A stretch of 60,000 nucleotides of DNA from Lineus longissimus (lineage: Eukaryota > Nemertea > Pilidiophora > Heteronemertea > Lineidae). A program made the translations under genes and the position numbers. The notes under the pieces were generated by a model. It made no database searches and was not told where the DNA came from. It saw nothing but the letters and a program-made list of their open reading frames with translations. The stretch is taken from assembly GCF_910592395.1 (NCBI RefSeq), contig NC_088321.1, positions 1,304,001 to 1,364,000 on the forward strand, given 5' to 3'. Below are positions 33,201-38,487 of the stretch, in pieces (the stretch's first letter is position 1; every line of letters begins with the position of its first letter).

Positions 33201-33216
33201 TGCGCTCAAACCTTAA
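11990..33216 (+). CDS. M1-family aminopeptidase N-like ectopeptidase, about 20 spliced exons with two alternative-exon clusters
   Basis: The product is predicted to be a type II membrane zinc aminopeptidase that removes N-terminal residues from peptides outside the cell. I assembled 20 coding exons by GT-AG junctions and phase; the sum is 3048 nt (1015 residues plus stop), a normal length for this family. In order it shows a signal-anchor helix (about residues 36-58), a Thr/Ala-rich stalk, the N-terminal beta domain, FPCFDEPA (268-275), GAMEN (394-398), the zinc site HELAH (430-434) with the third ligand Glu453 after 18 residues, WLNEGFA, a catalytic Tyr516 in ISYAKG, and the C-terminal helical domain ending with a KP-stop. 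All key catalytic residues are present, so it looks functional. Exons 3 and 19 each have alternative copies. Family assignment is firm; the exact orthologue (ANPEP, ENPEP, TRHDE-like) is not resolved, so no symbol is given. Neighbouring sequence is repeats, and no partner gene is evident. Confidence 0.95.
12300..12670. mobile_element. MITE family A copy 2, in aminopeptidase intron 1
   Basis: It begins AATAGCATCCCGCGAAG and ends CTTCGCGGAATGCTATT, a 17-bp terminal inverted repeat with one mismatch. It starts only 18 bp after the exon 1 donor. Confidence 0.88.
12798..12985 (+). mobile_element. SINE family S 3' fragment, aminopeptidase intron 1
   Basis: It matches the 3' half of 20728-21128: CCAATAAACCCAATTGGCGC, CTCGTCCCGCCTTGGAGGAG and AGTGCAGAGCGAACGCTGAA with a GAA tail. 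Confidence 0.75.
14555..15017 (+). CDS. Aminopeptidase exon 2: Thr/Ala stalk and N-terminal beta domain
   Basis: The acceptor TTTTCCAG joins in phase 1 and the donor GTAAGT starts at 15018 in phase 2. It encodes about residues 98-251: a Cys-containing Thr/Ala-rich stalk, then [19 protein letters not shown], which is the classic start of the M1 N-terminal domain (RLP...PxHYDLxL), and on to [14 protein letters not shown]. An N-glycosylation sequon NYS is present. The minus-strand frame of 120 codons across it is a shadow. Confidence 0.93.
15326..15481 (+). CDS. Aminopeptidase exon 3a (alternative version with F-F-A at the substrate-contact positions)
   Basis: It is 156 nt, phase 2 to phase 2, with acceptor TTTCGTCAG and donor GTAGGC. 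It continues [14 protein letters not shown] into [13 protein letters not shown]. The FPCFDEPA core is intact, but Phe258 and Ala260 stand where most M1 enzymes have Gln and Gln/Glu, residues known from solved structures (PepN, LTA4H, aminopeptidase N) to contact the P1 residue and the free amino group. It looks like a maintained exon: no stop, good splice sites and conserved framework residues. Confidence 0.85.
15482..16756 (+). other. Intron between alternative exons 3a and 3b
   Basis: 1275 bp. Around 16371-16592 it contains a cluster of complementary words built on TGTTTGGCAAGCCGG that can pair with each other. Elsewhere I see only AT-rich sequence and no further exon copy. Confidence 0.6.
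16371..16592. repeat. Cluster of self-complementary TTGGCAAGCC / GGCTTGCCAA words
   Basis: Several copies of CCTGTTTGGC(A/G)AGC and of its complement GGCTTGCCAAACAGG occur within 220 bp, for example CCTGTTCGGCCAGCC immediately followed by GGCTTGCCAAACAGG. The RNA would form one or more strong hairpins. It lies only between the two alternative exons. It may be a decayed foldback element or an RNA structure that matters for splicing. Confidence 0.55.
16757..16912 (+). CDS. Aminopeptidase exon 3b (alternative version with canonical Q-F-Q)
   Basis: It is also exactly 156 nt and phase 2 to phase 2, with acceptor TTTCGTCCAG and donor GTAATA. It encodes [19 protein letters not shown] and onward. 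Of 52 aligned residues, 32 match exon 3a by my hand count. It carries the usual M1 Gln-x-Gln pair. Both copies fit the same flanking phases, so either, or even both in tandem, would keep the frame; the natural reading is one or the other. Confidence 0.88.
16913..19057 (+). other. Aminopeptidase intron after exon 3b
   Basis: 2.1 kb. It contains two copies of the CCTCTCTATTAAGGACACC element (17009-17065 partial, 17303-17475) and AT-rich sequence with a TTCAAATTTAATTAC repeat similar to one near 49.1-49.3 kb. Just before the acceptor are three GACCTTGACCT-like words. I found no exon. Confidence 0.6.
17303..17475. mobile_element. Inverted-repeat family C copy, aminopeptidase intron
   Basis: It runs from TACAATGGAACCTCC to GAGAGGTTCTACTGTA. 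A truncated neighbour of the same family lies at 17009-17065. Confidence 0.72.
19058..19175 (+). CDS. Aminopeptidase exon 4
   Basis: 118 nt, phase 2 to phase 0, with acceptor CCTTGCAG and donor GTAGGT. It encodes [20 protein letters not shown] followed by LAFVICDF, the M1 stretch in which a strand of the N-terminal domain ends at the conserved [10 protein letters not shown]...F motif. Confidence 0.92.
19520..19640 (+). CDS. Aminopeptidase exon 5
   Basis: 121 nt, phase 0 to phase 1, with acceptor TTTTTTCAG and donor GTAAGC. It encodes [20 protein letters not shown] and then an acidic amphipathic stretch to IPFPLPKT, matching the M1 segment that leads into the catalytic domain (RVWARP...YxIPFPLPK). 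Confidence 0.93.
19860..19951 (+). CDS. Aminopeptidase exon 6: GAMEN exopeptidase motif
   Basis: 92 nt, phase 1 to phase 0, with acceptor CATTTTCAG and donor GTAGGT. It encodes [20 protein letters not shown] and YRE. GAMEN (residues 394-398) is the M1 motif whose Glu holds the substrate amino group; it is intact. Confidence 0.96.
20099..20275 (+). CDS. Aminopeptidase exon 7: zinc site
   Basis: 177 nt in phase 0 at both ends, with donor GTGAGT. It contains [20 protein letters not shown] then [12 protein letters not shown]. His430, His434 and Glu453 are the zinc ligands and Glu431 the general base, with the M1 spacing HExxH-(18)-E. No catalytic residue is missing. Confidence 0.98.
20352..20600. 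repeat. Dispersed repeat, aminopeptidase intron 7
   Basis: Related, in inverted orientation, to 24455-24700 and 57690-57900 (shared words: TTGCGAGGCAGTTTTGGACA-type, AGTTTCGGTCCTACTGGAAG-type). No coding function is seen. Confidence 0.5.
20728..21128 (+). mobile_element. Full-length tRNA-derived SINE, family S
   Basis: Box A-like CATGGCCTAGTGGTTTACAC and box B-like GGGTTCGATCTC lie at the 5' end. The body includes GCGTGGCTTTCAAGGAACTA and CCCAATTGGCGCCTAACCG, and the tail is a GAA repeat. It lies in aminopeptidase intron 7. Confidence 0.8.
21178..21312 (+). CDS. Aminopeptidase exon 8: catalytic tyrosine
   Basis: 135 nt in phase 0, with acceptor TTTCTAG and donor GTAAGG. It encodes [20 protein letters not shown] onward to [16 protein letters not shown]. 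Tyr516 in ISYAK matches the M1 transition-state tyrosine. Confidence 0.95.
21484..21600. repeat. Tandem duplication of about 59 bp in aminopeptidase intron 8
   Basis: AACAACAACAGCAAC followed by GTATGTTTATTGTTTATGTA occurs twice in a row. Confidence 0.85.
21698..21763 (+). CDS. Aminopeptidase exon 9
   Basis: 66 nt in phase 0, with acceptor CGGTATCAG and donor GTGAGT. It encodes [20 protein letters not shown] and VT, the helix directly after the catalytic tyrosine (GASVIRM...LGE..F..G). Confidence 0.95.
21764..22572 (+). other. Aminopeptidase intron 9
   Basis: It contains a small inverted repeat around CTCATTCCG words (21979-22122) and a repeat of about 180 bp (22320-22500) whose inverted near-copy lies at 43076-43258. 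No coding signal is seen. Confidence 0.6.
22320..22500. repeat. Dispersed repeat pair, copy 1 (aminopeptidase intron 9)
   Basis: It shares about 180 bp with 43076-43258 in inverted orientation, including AAATGGGGCGCTGAGTGTCC and CATTCAAGTGTGTTGGTCAA (complement). The ends are not clearly inverted repeats. Confidence 0.75.
22573..22638 (+). CDS. Aminopeptidase exon 10
   Basis: 66 nt in phase 0, with acceptor TATTTTCCAG and donor GTTTGT. It encodes [20 protein letters not shown] and TQ, matching the M1 NYL..YxYxNA...LF..L helix. Confidence 0.93.
22757..22915 (-). repeat. Dispersed SINE-like repeat, copy 1
   Basis: It shares GGTCACCGATCCAAAGGTTG, CACTCTGGGGCCAACGCGCC and the TTAAGCCGTGCCATATACCT block with 29612-29755 in inverted orientation. 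The minus strand has a box A-like CATAGTGGTTGGCGCG in the partner copy. Confidence 0.65.
23053..23222. mobile_element. Inverted-repeat family J copy, aminopeptidase intron 10
   Basis: It begins ATTAAAGTGAATTTCGCACG, contains CCTGCGGGCTATTGCAAT, and ends near GTAAAGTGCGCTTCATTC. Diverged. Confidence 0.5.
23273..23457 (+). CDS. Aminopeptidase exon 11
   Basis: 185 nt, phase 0 to phase 2, with acceptor ATTTCCAG and donor GTAGGT. It encodes the end of the catalytic domain, [18 protein letters not shown], and the start of the beta-sandwich domain with QKHFLVDP. Repeated GTCAAC words encode VNVNVT. Confidence 0.93.
23748..23845 (+). CDS. Aminopeptidase exon 12
   Basis: 98 nt, phase 2 to phase 1, with acceptor ATTACCAG and donor GTAAGC. 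The junction restores [12 protein letters not shown], the usual YxYxWxVPxT start of this beta-sandwich segment, and continues to VIWMPQTD. Confidence 0.92.
24219..24361 (+). CDS. Aminopeptidase exon 13
   Basis: 143 nt, phase 1 to phase 0, with acceptor CTTTAAG and donor GTGAGT. It encodes [20 protein letters not shown] and NWNLIAQQL, the M1 hallmark GxYRVNYD that opens the C-terminal helical domain. Confidence 0.95.
24362..25085 (+). other. Aminopeptidase intron 13
   Basis: It contains the dispersed element at about 24455-24700 shared with 20352-20600 and 57690-57900. The rest is AT-rich, and an open frame runs into exon 14 by chance. Confidence 0.55.
25086..25289 (+). CDS. Aminopeptidase exon 14
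   Basis: 204 nt in phase 0, with acceptor AAATCCAG and donor GTACTG. It encodes [20 protein letters not shown] and later [17 protein letters not shown], the M1 C-terminal-domain motifs (R.Q..DD.FNLAR, E..Y.PW.....L.Y). Confidence 0.95.
25690..25769 (+). CDS. Aminopeptidase exon 15
   Basis: 80 nt, phase 0 to phase 2, with acceptor CTTTCTAG and donor GTAAGT. It encodes [20 protein letters not shown] and SDPHIT, the (Y)...V.PLY..LGW segment of M1 C-terminal domains. Confidence 0.93.
25811..26250. mobile_element. MITE in aminopeptidase intron 15
   Basis: Both ends carry GCAGCACACTAGCCGCCAAC in opposite orientation (right end GTTGGCGGCTAGTGTGCTGC). Internal GGCGG/CCGCC-rich words repeat the end sequence. 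About 440 bp with no coding frame. Confidence 0.75.
26364..26520. mobile_element. Diverged inverted-repeat family C copy
   Basis: It starts ATACAGCGGAACCGCC and contains TTCTATTAAGGACAG and GGGTGTCC words. The right end is degraded and adjoins the polypyrimidine tract of exon 16. Confidence 0.5.
26569..26679 (+). CDS. Aminopeptidase exon 16
   Basis: 111 nt, phase 2 to phase 2, with acceptor CCTTTCAG and donor GTAAGT. It encodes [20 protein letters not shown] followed by ASKQFEEY, the M1 LR...L..AC..GH..CL..A...F motif. Confidence 0.93.
26791..26940 (+). mobile_element. SINE family S, 5' part only
   Basis: It carries the head and first third of the SINE at 20728 (GCCTAGTGGC, GGGCCCGGGTTCGATCCC) and is interrupted by a second copy beginning at 26941. 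Confidence 0.75.
26941..27260 (+). mobile_element. SINE family S copy
   Basis: It starts GAGGAGCCTCATAGCCAAGT and carries the box B-like GGGTTTGATCCC, then the same body as at 20728. The 3' part is diverged. Confidence 0.75.
27553..27720 (+). CDS. Aminopeptidase exon 17
   Basis: 168 nt, phase 2 to phase 2, with acceptor ATTTCCAG and donor GTGAGG. It encodes [29 protein letters not shown] and [11 protein letters not shown], matching the M1 VYC..I..GG..EWDF and ALxCSKE.W.L.R motifs. Confidence 0.95.
27797..28032. mobile_element. Inverted-repeat family J copy, aminopeptidase intron 17
   Basis: TTAAAGCGAACTTCGCC to CGTGCGAAATCCTTTTTAAG, in reverse orientation relative to 44961-45238. It ends about 60 bp before the exon 18 acceptor. 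Confidence 0.65.
28091..28231 (+). CDS. Aminopeptidase exon 18
   Basis: 141 nt, phase 2 to phase 2, with acceptor TTCTTCAG and donor GTAGGT. It encodes [20 protein letters not shown] and later [17 protein letters not shown], matching L......IR.QD......N..G..LAWDF....W. It is followed by a cluster of four alternative exons rather than one. Confidence 0.95.
28596..28671 (+). CDS. Aminopeptidase exon 19a (alternative)
   Basis: 76 nt, phase 2 to phase 0, with acceptor CTAATTTTCAG and donor GTACTC. It encodes [20 protein letters not shown] plus AYRRQQ. It lacks the leading FG of the other copies and is two residues shorter than 19c and 19d. It keeps the L..GVT..F core. No stop and usable splice sites suggest a real alternative exon, but it is the most divergent copy. 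Confidence 0.7.
29038..29116 (+). CDS. Aminopeptidase exon 19b (alternative)
   Basis: 79 nt, phase 2 to phase 0, with acceptor CGTTTTCAG and donor GTACCT. It encodes [20 protein letters not shown] plus TEFELRQ. It adds a cysteine not seen in the other copies and is one codon shorter than 19c and 19d. Confidence 0.75.
29221..29470. mobile_element. Inverted-repeat family L copy 1, between exons 19b and 19c
   Basis: It starts AGGGCCAAATTCATAAAGGG and ends ATGAATTTGGCCCT. An internal block of about 84 bp beginning GGTAACTTCTCTCTAATCAG is duplicated in tandem. A shorter inverted copy is at 29967-30133. Confidence 0.8.
29612..29755 (+). repeat. Dispersed SINE-like repeat, copy 2 (inside the exon 19 cluster)
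   Basis: The inverted partner of 22757-22915. It starts near GTATCCCCAGGTATATGGCA and ends GGATCGGTGACCGGCGCG. It lies between alternative exons 19b and 19c. Confidence 0.65.
29967..30133. mobile_element. Inverted-repeat family L copy 2, between exons 19b and 19c
   Basis: It begins AGGGCCAAATTCATACAAGG and ends ATCAATTTGGCCC, is the reverse complement of the element at 29221-29470, and lacks the internal duplication. The two copies could pair in the transcript. Confidence 0.8.
30316..30397 (+). CDS. Aminopeptidase exon 19c (alternative)
   Basis: 82 nt, phase 2 to phase 0, with acceptor CTATTTATAG and donor GTATCC. It encodes [20 protein letters not shown] plus STVFQKRQ. Its acceptor and upstream flank resemble those of 19d, so the two arose by a duplication that included intron sequence. 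Proline and Leu-Leu replace the usual SFSN core, the least canonical change. Confidence 0.75.
30559..30640 (+). CDS. Aminopeptidase exon 19d (alternative, most canonical)
   Basis: 82 nt, phase 2 to phase 0, with acceptor CTATTTATAG and donor GTAGGC. It encodes [20 protein letters not shown] plus NTEFQLEQ, closest to the family consensus ([18 protein letters not shown]). I used it for the reference 1015-residue product. It is also the copy nearest the last exon. Confidence 0.88.
31117..31486. mobile_element. MITE family A copy 3 (inverted), in the last aminopeptidase intron
   Basis: The same sequence as 9192-9560 and 12300-12670 but in reverse orientation, with ends ATAGCATTCCGCGA and GTGGAATGCTATT. 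Confidence 0.85.
32270..32592 (-). mobile_element. 3' end of a non-LTR retrotransposon with an intact C-terminal reading frame
   Basis: Read on the minus strand, the frame gives [20 protein letters not shown] then [20 protein letters not shown] and [10 protein letters not shown] with a stop, the typical C-terminus of LINE ORF2. The 3' tail is a TTACA-type tandem run (plus strand ATGTA repeats, 32276-32296). It is 5'-truncated; the reverse transcriptase core is absent. Confidence 0.78.
32631..32673. repeat. Perfect 43-nt palindrome
   Basis: CACATATTTTGGTCCTATAT and its exact complement flank the centre. It sits inside a partial family C element (32611-32715). Confidence 0.85.
33067..33216 (+). 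CDS. Aminopeptidase exon 20 (last coding exon)
   Basis: 150 nt in phase 0, with acceptor CTACGTTTCAG, ending in TAA. It encodes the final helices of the M1 C-terminal domain, with [20 protein letters not shown] and [16 protein letters not shown], matching the family pattern LGSG.RA.EQA.E....N..W...N...I..WL. Confidence 0.95.
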   Translation: MHEFKIAHPDLGSGTRAFEQAIEKTTANYKWVAANEKKIGDWLANALKP

Positions 33217-34856
33217 ATGGTTTCTAGATCAGGACACGGCCCACAGGGGCGCTTTTGTAGTTTGTTTGCTTTTCGCTAGGTGGCGTGTGTTCTGAGAATT
33301 CTCGGCATTGAAACGTACTGCAGGGCGTCGAACGGGTGATATTCTGTTCGCTACCAATGGAGTTAGTAATCAGATGCGCGCAGTATTTTAACTTTGGCTA
33401 GAATTAGAACTCGTTGGTAGTTCTATTTAGTGTGCCCAGATGGCGCAAGGGGAGGGAGTGCTGATCGCGATGACTCTGATGCCACTGATCTGATCATCTG
33501 GTTTCAAAATCATTATAATATAAGATTTCGAGCTTCATTCCTGAGACTTGTCATAACATGTTCGGACGTGGTAATGGGTGTTCCGCAGCCTGTTGCAAAA
33601 CGCCTACAAGAACGCCTATGTTCGTAGGCCTTGGCCTTGAAAGGTAGTTTTCGCAAAGCCCCCAAAACGTCCACGTGAACGCTTAACCCAGTGTTCAACT
33701 CGTTACCAGCAGGGAGGTGCGCTGCTGGTGTTATTATTTCTATATTAGGGAGTTTCCGCAATCCCAAAACGCCAACGTGGACTTCTATCGCATTGTTCTG
33801 CCTCCTGATAACGAAGTCGAGCAATGGGATAGCCGTTCACGTTGATGTTGCGGGTCCTTCGCGAAAACTCCCCTCTGCAGAACCACCCAACATAACTTTA
33901 CCGAGAAATCATCGGCTGTAAATCATTACGTGCGTACACGTCATTGGTACACATAAAATCATGACGTAGCCGTTCGTATAGGCGTTTCGCGTAGGTGCGA
34001 AAACACCCTGATACATTTCGAATTGTTTGTGTTTTTGACTGAGGTCAAAATAGTTTACACCAGAAGTAGCTGTTCTATTATTTCTTGTAATTACTCGTGA
34101 ATCACTCTATCAGTCAGAAATTAATACTGTTGGTAGCTATAATTGGATCAATTATGTAATGTAGAGACGTTGAGGAATCTGCACGTGTGCGATTACGTTG
34201 CGGGATATTTCCGCTGCAGTTACGACAATTGAGTATAAATCCCTGTTGGTGGCGCGCCGATTAATTTACCATTCAAGACATTTACATTGTAACGACAACG
34301 CCAACATTTGGTATGTTGACTTTGTGTACTAGCTTTACTACGTCATCATTGACTACTGTTACGCAGCAGACACTTGTTGGCCAAGATGACATTTGATGAC
34401 GTCGTGTCGTCTGCTGTTTATTTCAAATGACGTCACATGATGTCAGGTACGTTGTTGTTGCCGTCGTCGTTTCACCGAGTCGGTTGTTTTTGTTGTTTAA
34501 AAATCTACCTCCTAATGGGCTTTGTATAGCACATGGCAGTCTGTGCCCTCTAGCGGATTCGATTGTCAACATCCTCTTGGGGTATTTTGCAACGTAAAAC
34601 ACGCACTCGTAAGATTTCGCAAGCTCTCTAGAAATATTACAGTATTATTGTAAATACATTATATATATACGTGTTATCACTAATCAGAACTGTAAAGTTT
34701 TTCAGGAGATGTTTATAACTGATTAAATAGATTTTTATACAGACATGATTGTTGTTTTGTTTTGTTCGAGACGATGAAAGGTTTAGGAAACAGTGTGGAG
34801 ATTTGTGTTATTTGAAAAGCCGAAATGTTCTCACGGATTCCTTTGATGTGCAATTT
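33217..34856. other. 3' flank of the aminopeptidase gene
   Basis: It probably includes the 3' UTR. A short repeat related to the element at 374-502 occupies about 33638-33873, ending in CGCGAAAACTCCC. The rest is AT-rich with no coding frame I would trust. Confidence 0.5.
34722..34727 (+). promoter_or_regulatory. Possible polyadenylation signal ATTAAA of the aminopeptidase gene
   Basis: No AATAAA was seen between the stop codon and about 34.8 kb. ATTAAA here is the first common variant signal I noticed and would imply a 3' UTR of about 1.5 kb. The evidence is weak. Confidence 0.22.
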
Positions 34857-35031
34857 AAGGAATTAATACCGAGCTGGCGGTCATTGGTTGTATAATCAAG
34901 ACCGCTCGGGTAACCGAAAATGCAGTCCAAAACCCGAGGCGCTTCGCCGAGGGTTTTGGACGTAATTTGAGGTTTACCCGAGCGGTCTTGATTATACAAC
35001 CAATGACCGCCAACTCGGTATTAATTTCTAT
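34857..35031. mobile_element. Large near-perfect palindrome, foldback-type element
   Basis: The left arm AATTAATACCGAGCTGGCGG and following GGTCTTGATTATACAACC-type words are mirrored as the exact complement up to 35031. The centre is about GGGTTTTGGA. A related half-copy follows at about 35172-35222. Confidence 0.8.
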
Positions 35032-35222
35032 TCTAAAAGGTTTCAAAATTAAACAAATTAAATACGATTTGAAAGGTATATATGTTCCGTTTTCGTCAAA
35101 GAATGATCCAGCCTGGTGTCCGGAACTCCGCCATATTGTTGCTTGTGAAGATGACGTCAATTTTATACCTACCCAGGCGGTCATTGGTTACGATACCAAG
35201 ACCGCTCCGATCAAAACGAGGC

Positions 35223-36057
35223 GTAATGTATTTTGTATTAGAAACAATGATATACTGTGACTAAGGCCTTTTAGAATGTACTGCTCAATGTACATGTACA
35301 GTTCAATGCACAGTAGGATGTGTCTAAATGTAGAGGCATATTTGTGAATGCCTGCCATAGAATTATTCATAAGGCTCAAGGGCTTTCAGAGAATGCGGAA
35401 GAGTACGTGATTTCGCCTGATGGGCTCAAGTTAACATCATTGTTCGCAATTATCAGTGTCGCTTTGTAACGACCTTGAACGCGCCCCTTGATAGCTCGGG
35501 CGGAAGCGAGAGGGGAAAATTTCCCCTTGTTATCATTAGACTGATCTATCCAAAAGACGGAGGTACTTTGCCCAAACCTATGATAAACAAGGTTGCTGCG
35601 GGCCATTATCTCTCCCTATCTTCAAAATAAGGCATGTGACTGCTTTAATTTTTCTGAGTTGGAAATGAATTTGCCCTACCCGAATTTAGGGATGTTAGAG
35701 GCAAACTTCTGAGTTCGTAGGAGTTGCGAAACCTGTCTATTATCAGGACCGAGCAGGTGGCAATTGTCAACACATTAGTATGCAGAAGGGAGGGCCCGAA
35801 GATTTAACCGCAGTACCAAGTCATCAATCATTCGCAGGCACAGCATTGGGAAGCGCGCCGTGGAGCAGATACCCCAGAAGAATTTCCCCCGAGTAAGTTT
35901 TCTTAAAATTTTGAATTTCGCTAAAGTAGCACAATGCTCTGCCATTTCTGGCGCCCCAGTCGGTATCAAGCAATTCATGCACTGGCAAAAGTGTTAACCC
36001 ATGGATTAATCATCCATATGGTCCCATCCATGGATCTATTACTAAGAGTCGGCATCA
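35223..36057. other. Intergenic
   Basis: I see no element or coding signal beyond scattered ATCCATGG words at the end. Confidence 0.4.
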
Positions 36058-36170
36058 TAGATCCATGGTTGTATCTGCAATATGCCCAACATTGATCCAT
36101 GGTTGTATCTGCAATAGGCCCAACATAGATCCATGGTTGTATCTGCAATAGGCCCAACATTGATCCATGG
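36058..36170. repeat. 35-bp minisatellite, 3 copies
   Basis: ATCCATGGTTGTATCTGCAA followed by TAGGCCCAACAT is repeated three times, in a region with several other ATCCATGG words (35998-36176). Confidence 0.8.
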
Positions 36171-36229
36171 ACTATAAAAACGTTACCAACATCGCCATTT
36201 AAAGGGAATAATGCACGGTCAACATTTAA

Positions 36230-36407
36230 GGCGGTGTGAAAGCGATCAAAGTCCCCCTGGAACCATAGTCCGCTTTCAATTGTAACAGCAGATTAAGGCG
36301 TGGTGTTCTATTTTTCCGAGTATACGACTAACCCTAACCATAACCGTTGACAATACCCATGTTTGGGGAACAACTAACCCTAGGACTGCTATCGCTGGTA
36401 CACCGGG
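36230..36407. mobile_element. MITE family M copy 2 (inverted, diverged)
   Basis: It shares AGTCCCCCTGGA and the CTAACCCTAACC complement with the copy at 57341-57515, in the opposite orientation, and ends near GGTACACCGG. Confidence 0.6.
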
Positions 36408-36748
36408 TTTGATCTTTTGATCGCCGAGGTGAACGCACCTTCTCATTTCCAGTTCAAAACTCCGGCGCAGATCATGACTGTGCAGTTTGCTAGATTCGGC
36501 CTGCTGAACATGTGTACGACGGTGTTTCGATTAGAATCGCACGAAAAAGAAGGGTGCTTAATGAAACAGGCGAAGAACGACTTCATTGAGGAAATAAAAC
36601 CGTTATTTTTAACACGGATGTAGAGCCATCCGTGTTTTGATGATATTCGTATAAGAATCATAATATCTCTATTTTCGACCGGGTAAGCAAACAAGCTGGA
36701 AAGATATCTTCGTTTCTAGCGTCCCTTTCCATTCCATTTTAGGCCAGA

Positions 36749-38039
36749 ATGAAGTATTCTCTGATACTGGTTGTATTGGTAGCCCTGAGCCTCAGTTCAT
36801 CGGGTAAGTTTTACAGTTTGATTAAGCCAGGCCGGCTCTCTGAGTCTTTTAGAGCGTTTGTGCATAGCGCACACGATGATGTGACCCGTCCCGTCACCTT
36901 GCGGTCACATCTGAAAGAAACAGTCTCCAACAACTTCAATCAGTAAGCCTGAAACGAGGTCGGCGGAATTAAAGATGGTGGTTTGGATTGGCGCCGAGTG
37001 AAAACGATGAATACTGGCGTACTTTTTTGCAGCAGTGAATATTTTGTCCATGCGAAGAGAAGCTTGGCTCTATAAGGCTTTCTGAGGAAGTAATACCGGT
37101 GGCCTTTATTTTCAGTTGAAGGGTGGTTTTGGGGCTGGGGATCAAGCAACGAATGCGGTAAGTCGGACATGTACGGTGACAGGTTAGGTATGGTGTAGAC
37201 GCTTTGCAATATGCGTCGCAGTGCCCCCCAAGATGGCCGCGAACAGTGTGGTCACGAACGCGACGCTATGTTGTGACGCTTTGCGCAAGTCCTGACGCGA
37301 AGTCCTGAAAAGAAGAAAGCCGACGTCATCACGTTATATCTGGCCCCAAACATGGCCGACATCGTGACGTCATTGCAAAGGGTCTATAGAGACTAAAGAC
37401 CTTCAATACCTCAGGGATTTAAAGTGCTGACGACTTTGTTCTGTGACACACTAAATCCTATTCTGTCACTGATACTATTTTTGAAAATTCGGCAAGTCGG
37501 TGCGCGCGTTGGTGGCAGAAAGAAATCGTCTAAAAGGATTCCGGTACCTTTTATTCGATACCGAAATTGTTCATATTTATTAGTTACTTCATCCAGATCC
37601 TAAAACTATAGAAATATTATGAAAGTTTGCCTTACCATTTTATCATATTTTGTGAACTATATACCCACAATGCACTGCGTGGAGTAATCTGGTCAGTAGA
37701 CCGACAAAGCTCCGCGAGTGACGCGGCTTTATCTTCTCCGTTATACACTAAAAACTGTATTCTCGGCTTTCCGAAGATTTTACGGAGATTGCCGAGTAGA
37801 GGCGAAGGTGACGTCAAAGGTTTACCATATATGTTACCGCTTATCTTTTTCAAGACGACGACCAGTGTCGCGCGAAGATCGACGGGGAATTCGAGTGCTT
37901 CGACGAGGGCGAACGCTGGAAAAAATATTTCAAAAATCTACCCCGGTTCCCCTACCACCAGAGCTGTGTCTGTACACTCAATCGTCATGGTAACGCAAAG
38001 CGAGAATGCACACTGGTAAAGAACGGACCTGGTCGCTAG
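36749..38039 (+). CDS. Two-exon gene for a small secreted cysteine-containing peptide (79 aa)
   Basis: Exon 1 (36749-36803) encodes the signal peptide MKYSLILVVLVALSLSSS and ends at the strong donor G|GTAAGT in phase 1. Exon 2 (37855-38039) follows acceptor TTTTTCAAG, joins in phase to give DDDQC, and ends with TAG. The mature chain of about 61 residues has Cys at 23, 33, 56, 58 and 70. The pattern C...F-x-x-G-x-x-W...C-x-C-T...G...C resembles a single fibronectin type I / VWC first-subdomain fold, with one extra Cys. The C-terminus ends NGPGR. An AATAAA lies 77 bp after the stop. Function is unknown; an extracellular ligand, inhibitor or immune peptide are all possible. I infer the gene from splice sites and signal peptide; no homologue is claimed. 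Confidence 0.68.
36804..37854 (+). other. Intron of the small secreted peptide gene
   Basis: About 1.05 kb. It contains a full MITE copy at 37196-37388 (inverted partner at 40686-40877). I saw no additional Cys-rich exon. Confidence 0.5.
37196..37388. mobile_element. MITE family K copy 1 (TIR TAGACGCTTTGCAATA...)
   Basis: It contains CCCCCCAAGATGGCCGCGAA and ACATGGCCGACATCGTGACG. Its ends TAGACGCTTTGCAAT and ATTGCAAAGGGTCTA are inverted repeats. The inverted copy is at 40686-40877. Confidence 0.78.
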
Positions 38040-38115
38040 AGCGGAAAAAACACGGCTCCGTTTGGGCCGTGGACTGAATCCGAAAACTTTTTTTCCTGAC
38101 ATCATTCCGGGGGCA

Positions 38116-38121
38116 AATAAA
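38116..38121 (+). promoter_or_regulatory. Polyadenylation signal AATAAA of the small secreted peptide gene
   Basis: A canonical AATAAA lies 77 bp downstream of the TAG stop at 38037-38039 on the same strand, the expected place for a short 3' UTR. Confidence 0.6.
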
Positions 38122-38225
38122 AATGCTACAATCATGATGAGTTAGGTGATAACATTACATAGAAATAATTAAACTCCTATGAAAAATTAAATGGGTTAAC
38201 GGATATATCGACTTTAATCATGAGA

Positions 38226-38487
38226 CTATTCATTGATAAGAGCATAAAATTTTAGTTCATTTATTGTCTCCCAGGCGGCCGAACCGGCTTCCTTCAGTCC
38301 TGCCACCAAGGAGTCACCTCGGGAACTAAAATCATCCATTATCCTGTCATCAGTTAAGAGCAGTTGGAATGATTTTCTGGTTACTAATGTCAATATATGT
38401 GATTCAGGAGCATCTAATTTTGCTTGTAGATTTCTTTTATCTAAAGAAAGCACCTTACTTATCGCGATAAAAACAGTTTTGCTCTGC
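38226..38487 (-). CDS. Hypothetical minus-strand coding fragment
   Basis: A minus-strand frame runs from a poly-G tract (C run on the plus strand near 38488) to a TAG at its lower end. It stays open for about 87 codons in AT-rich DNA, with a balanced, acidic, protein-like composition (for example DDRIMDDFSSRGDSLVAGL). A TTTCTTTAG acceptor-like site lies inside it. It could be a terminal exon or a decayed element. I do not recognise it. Confidence 0.25.
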
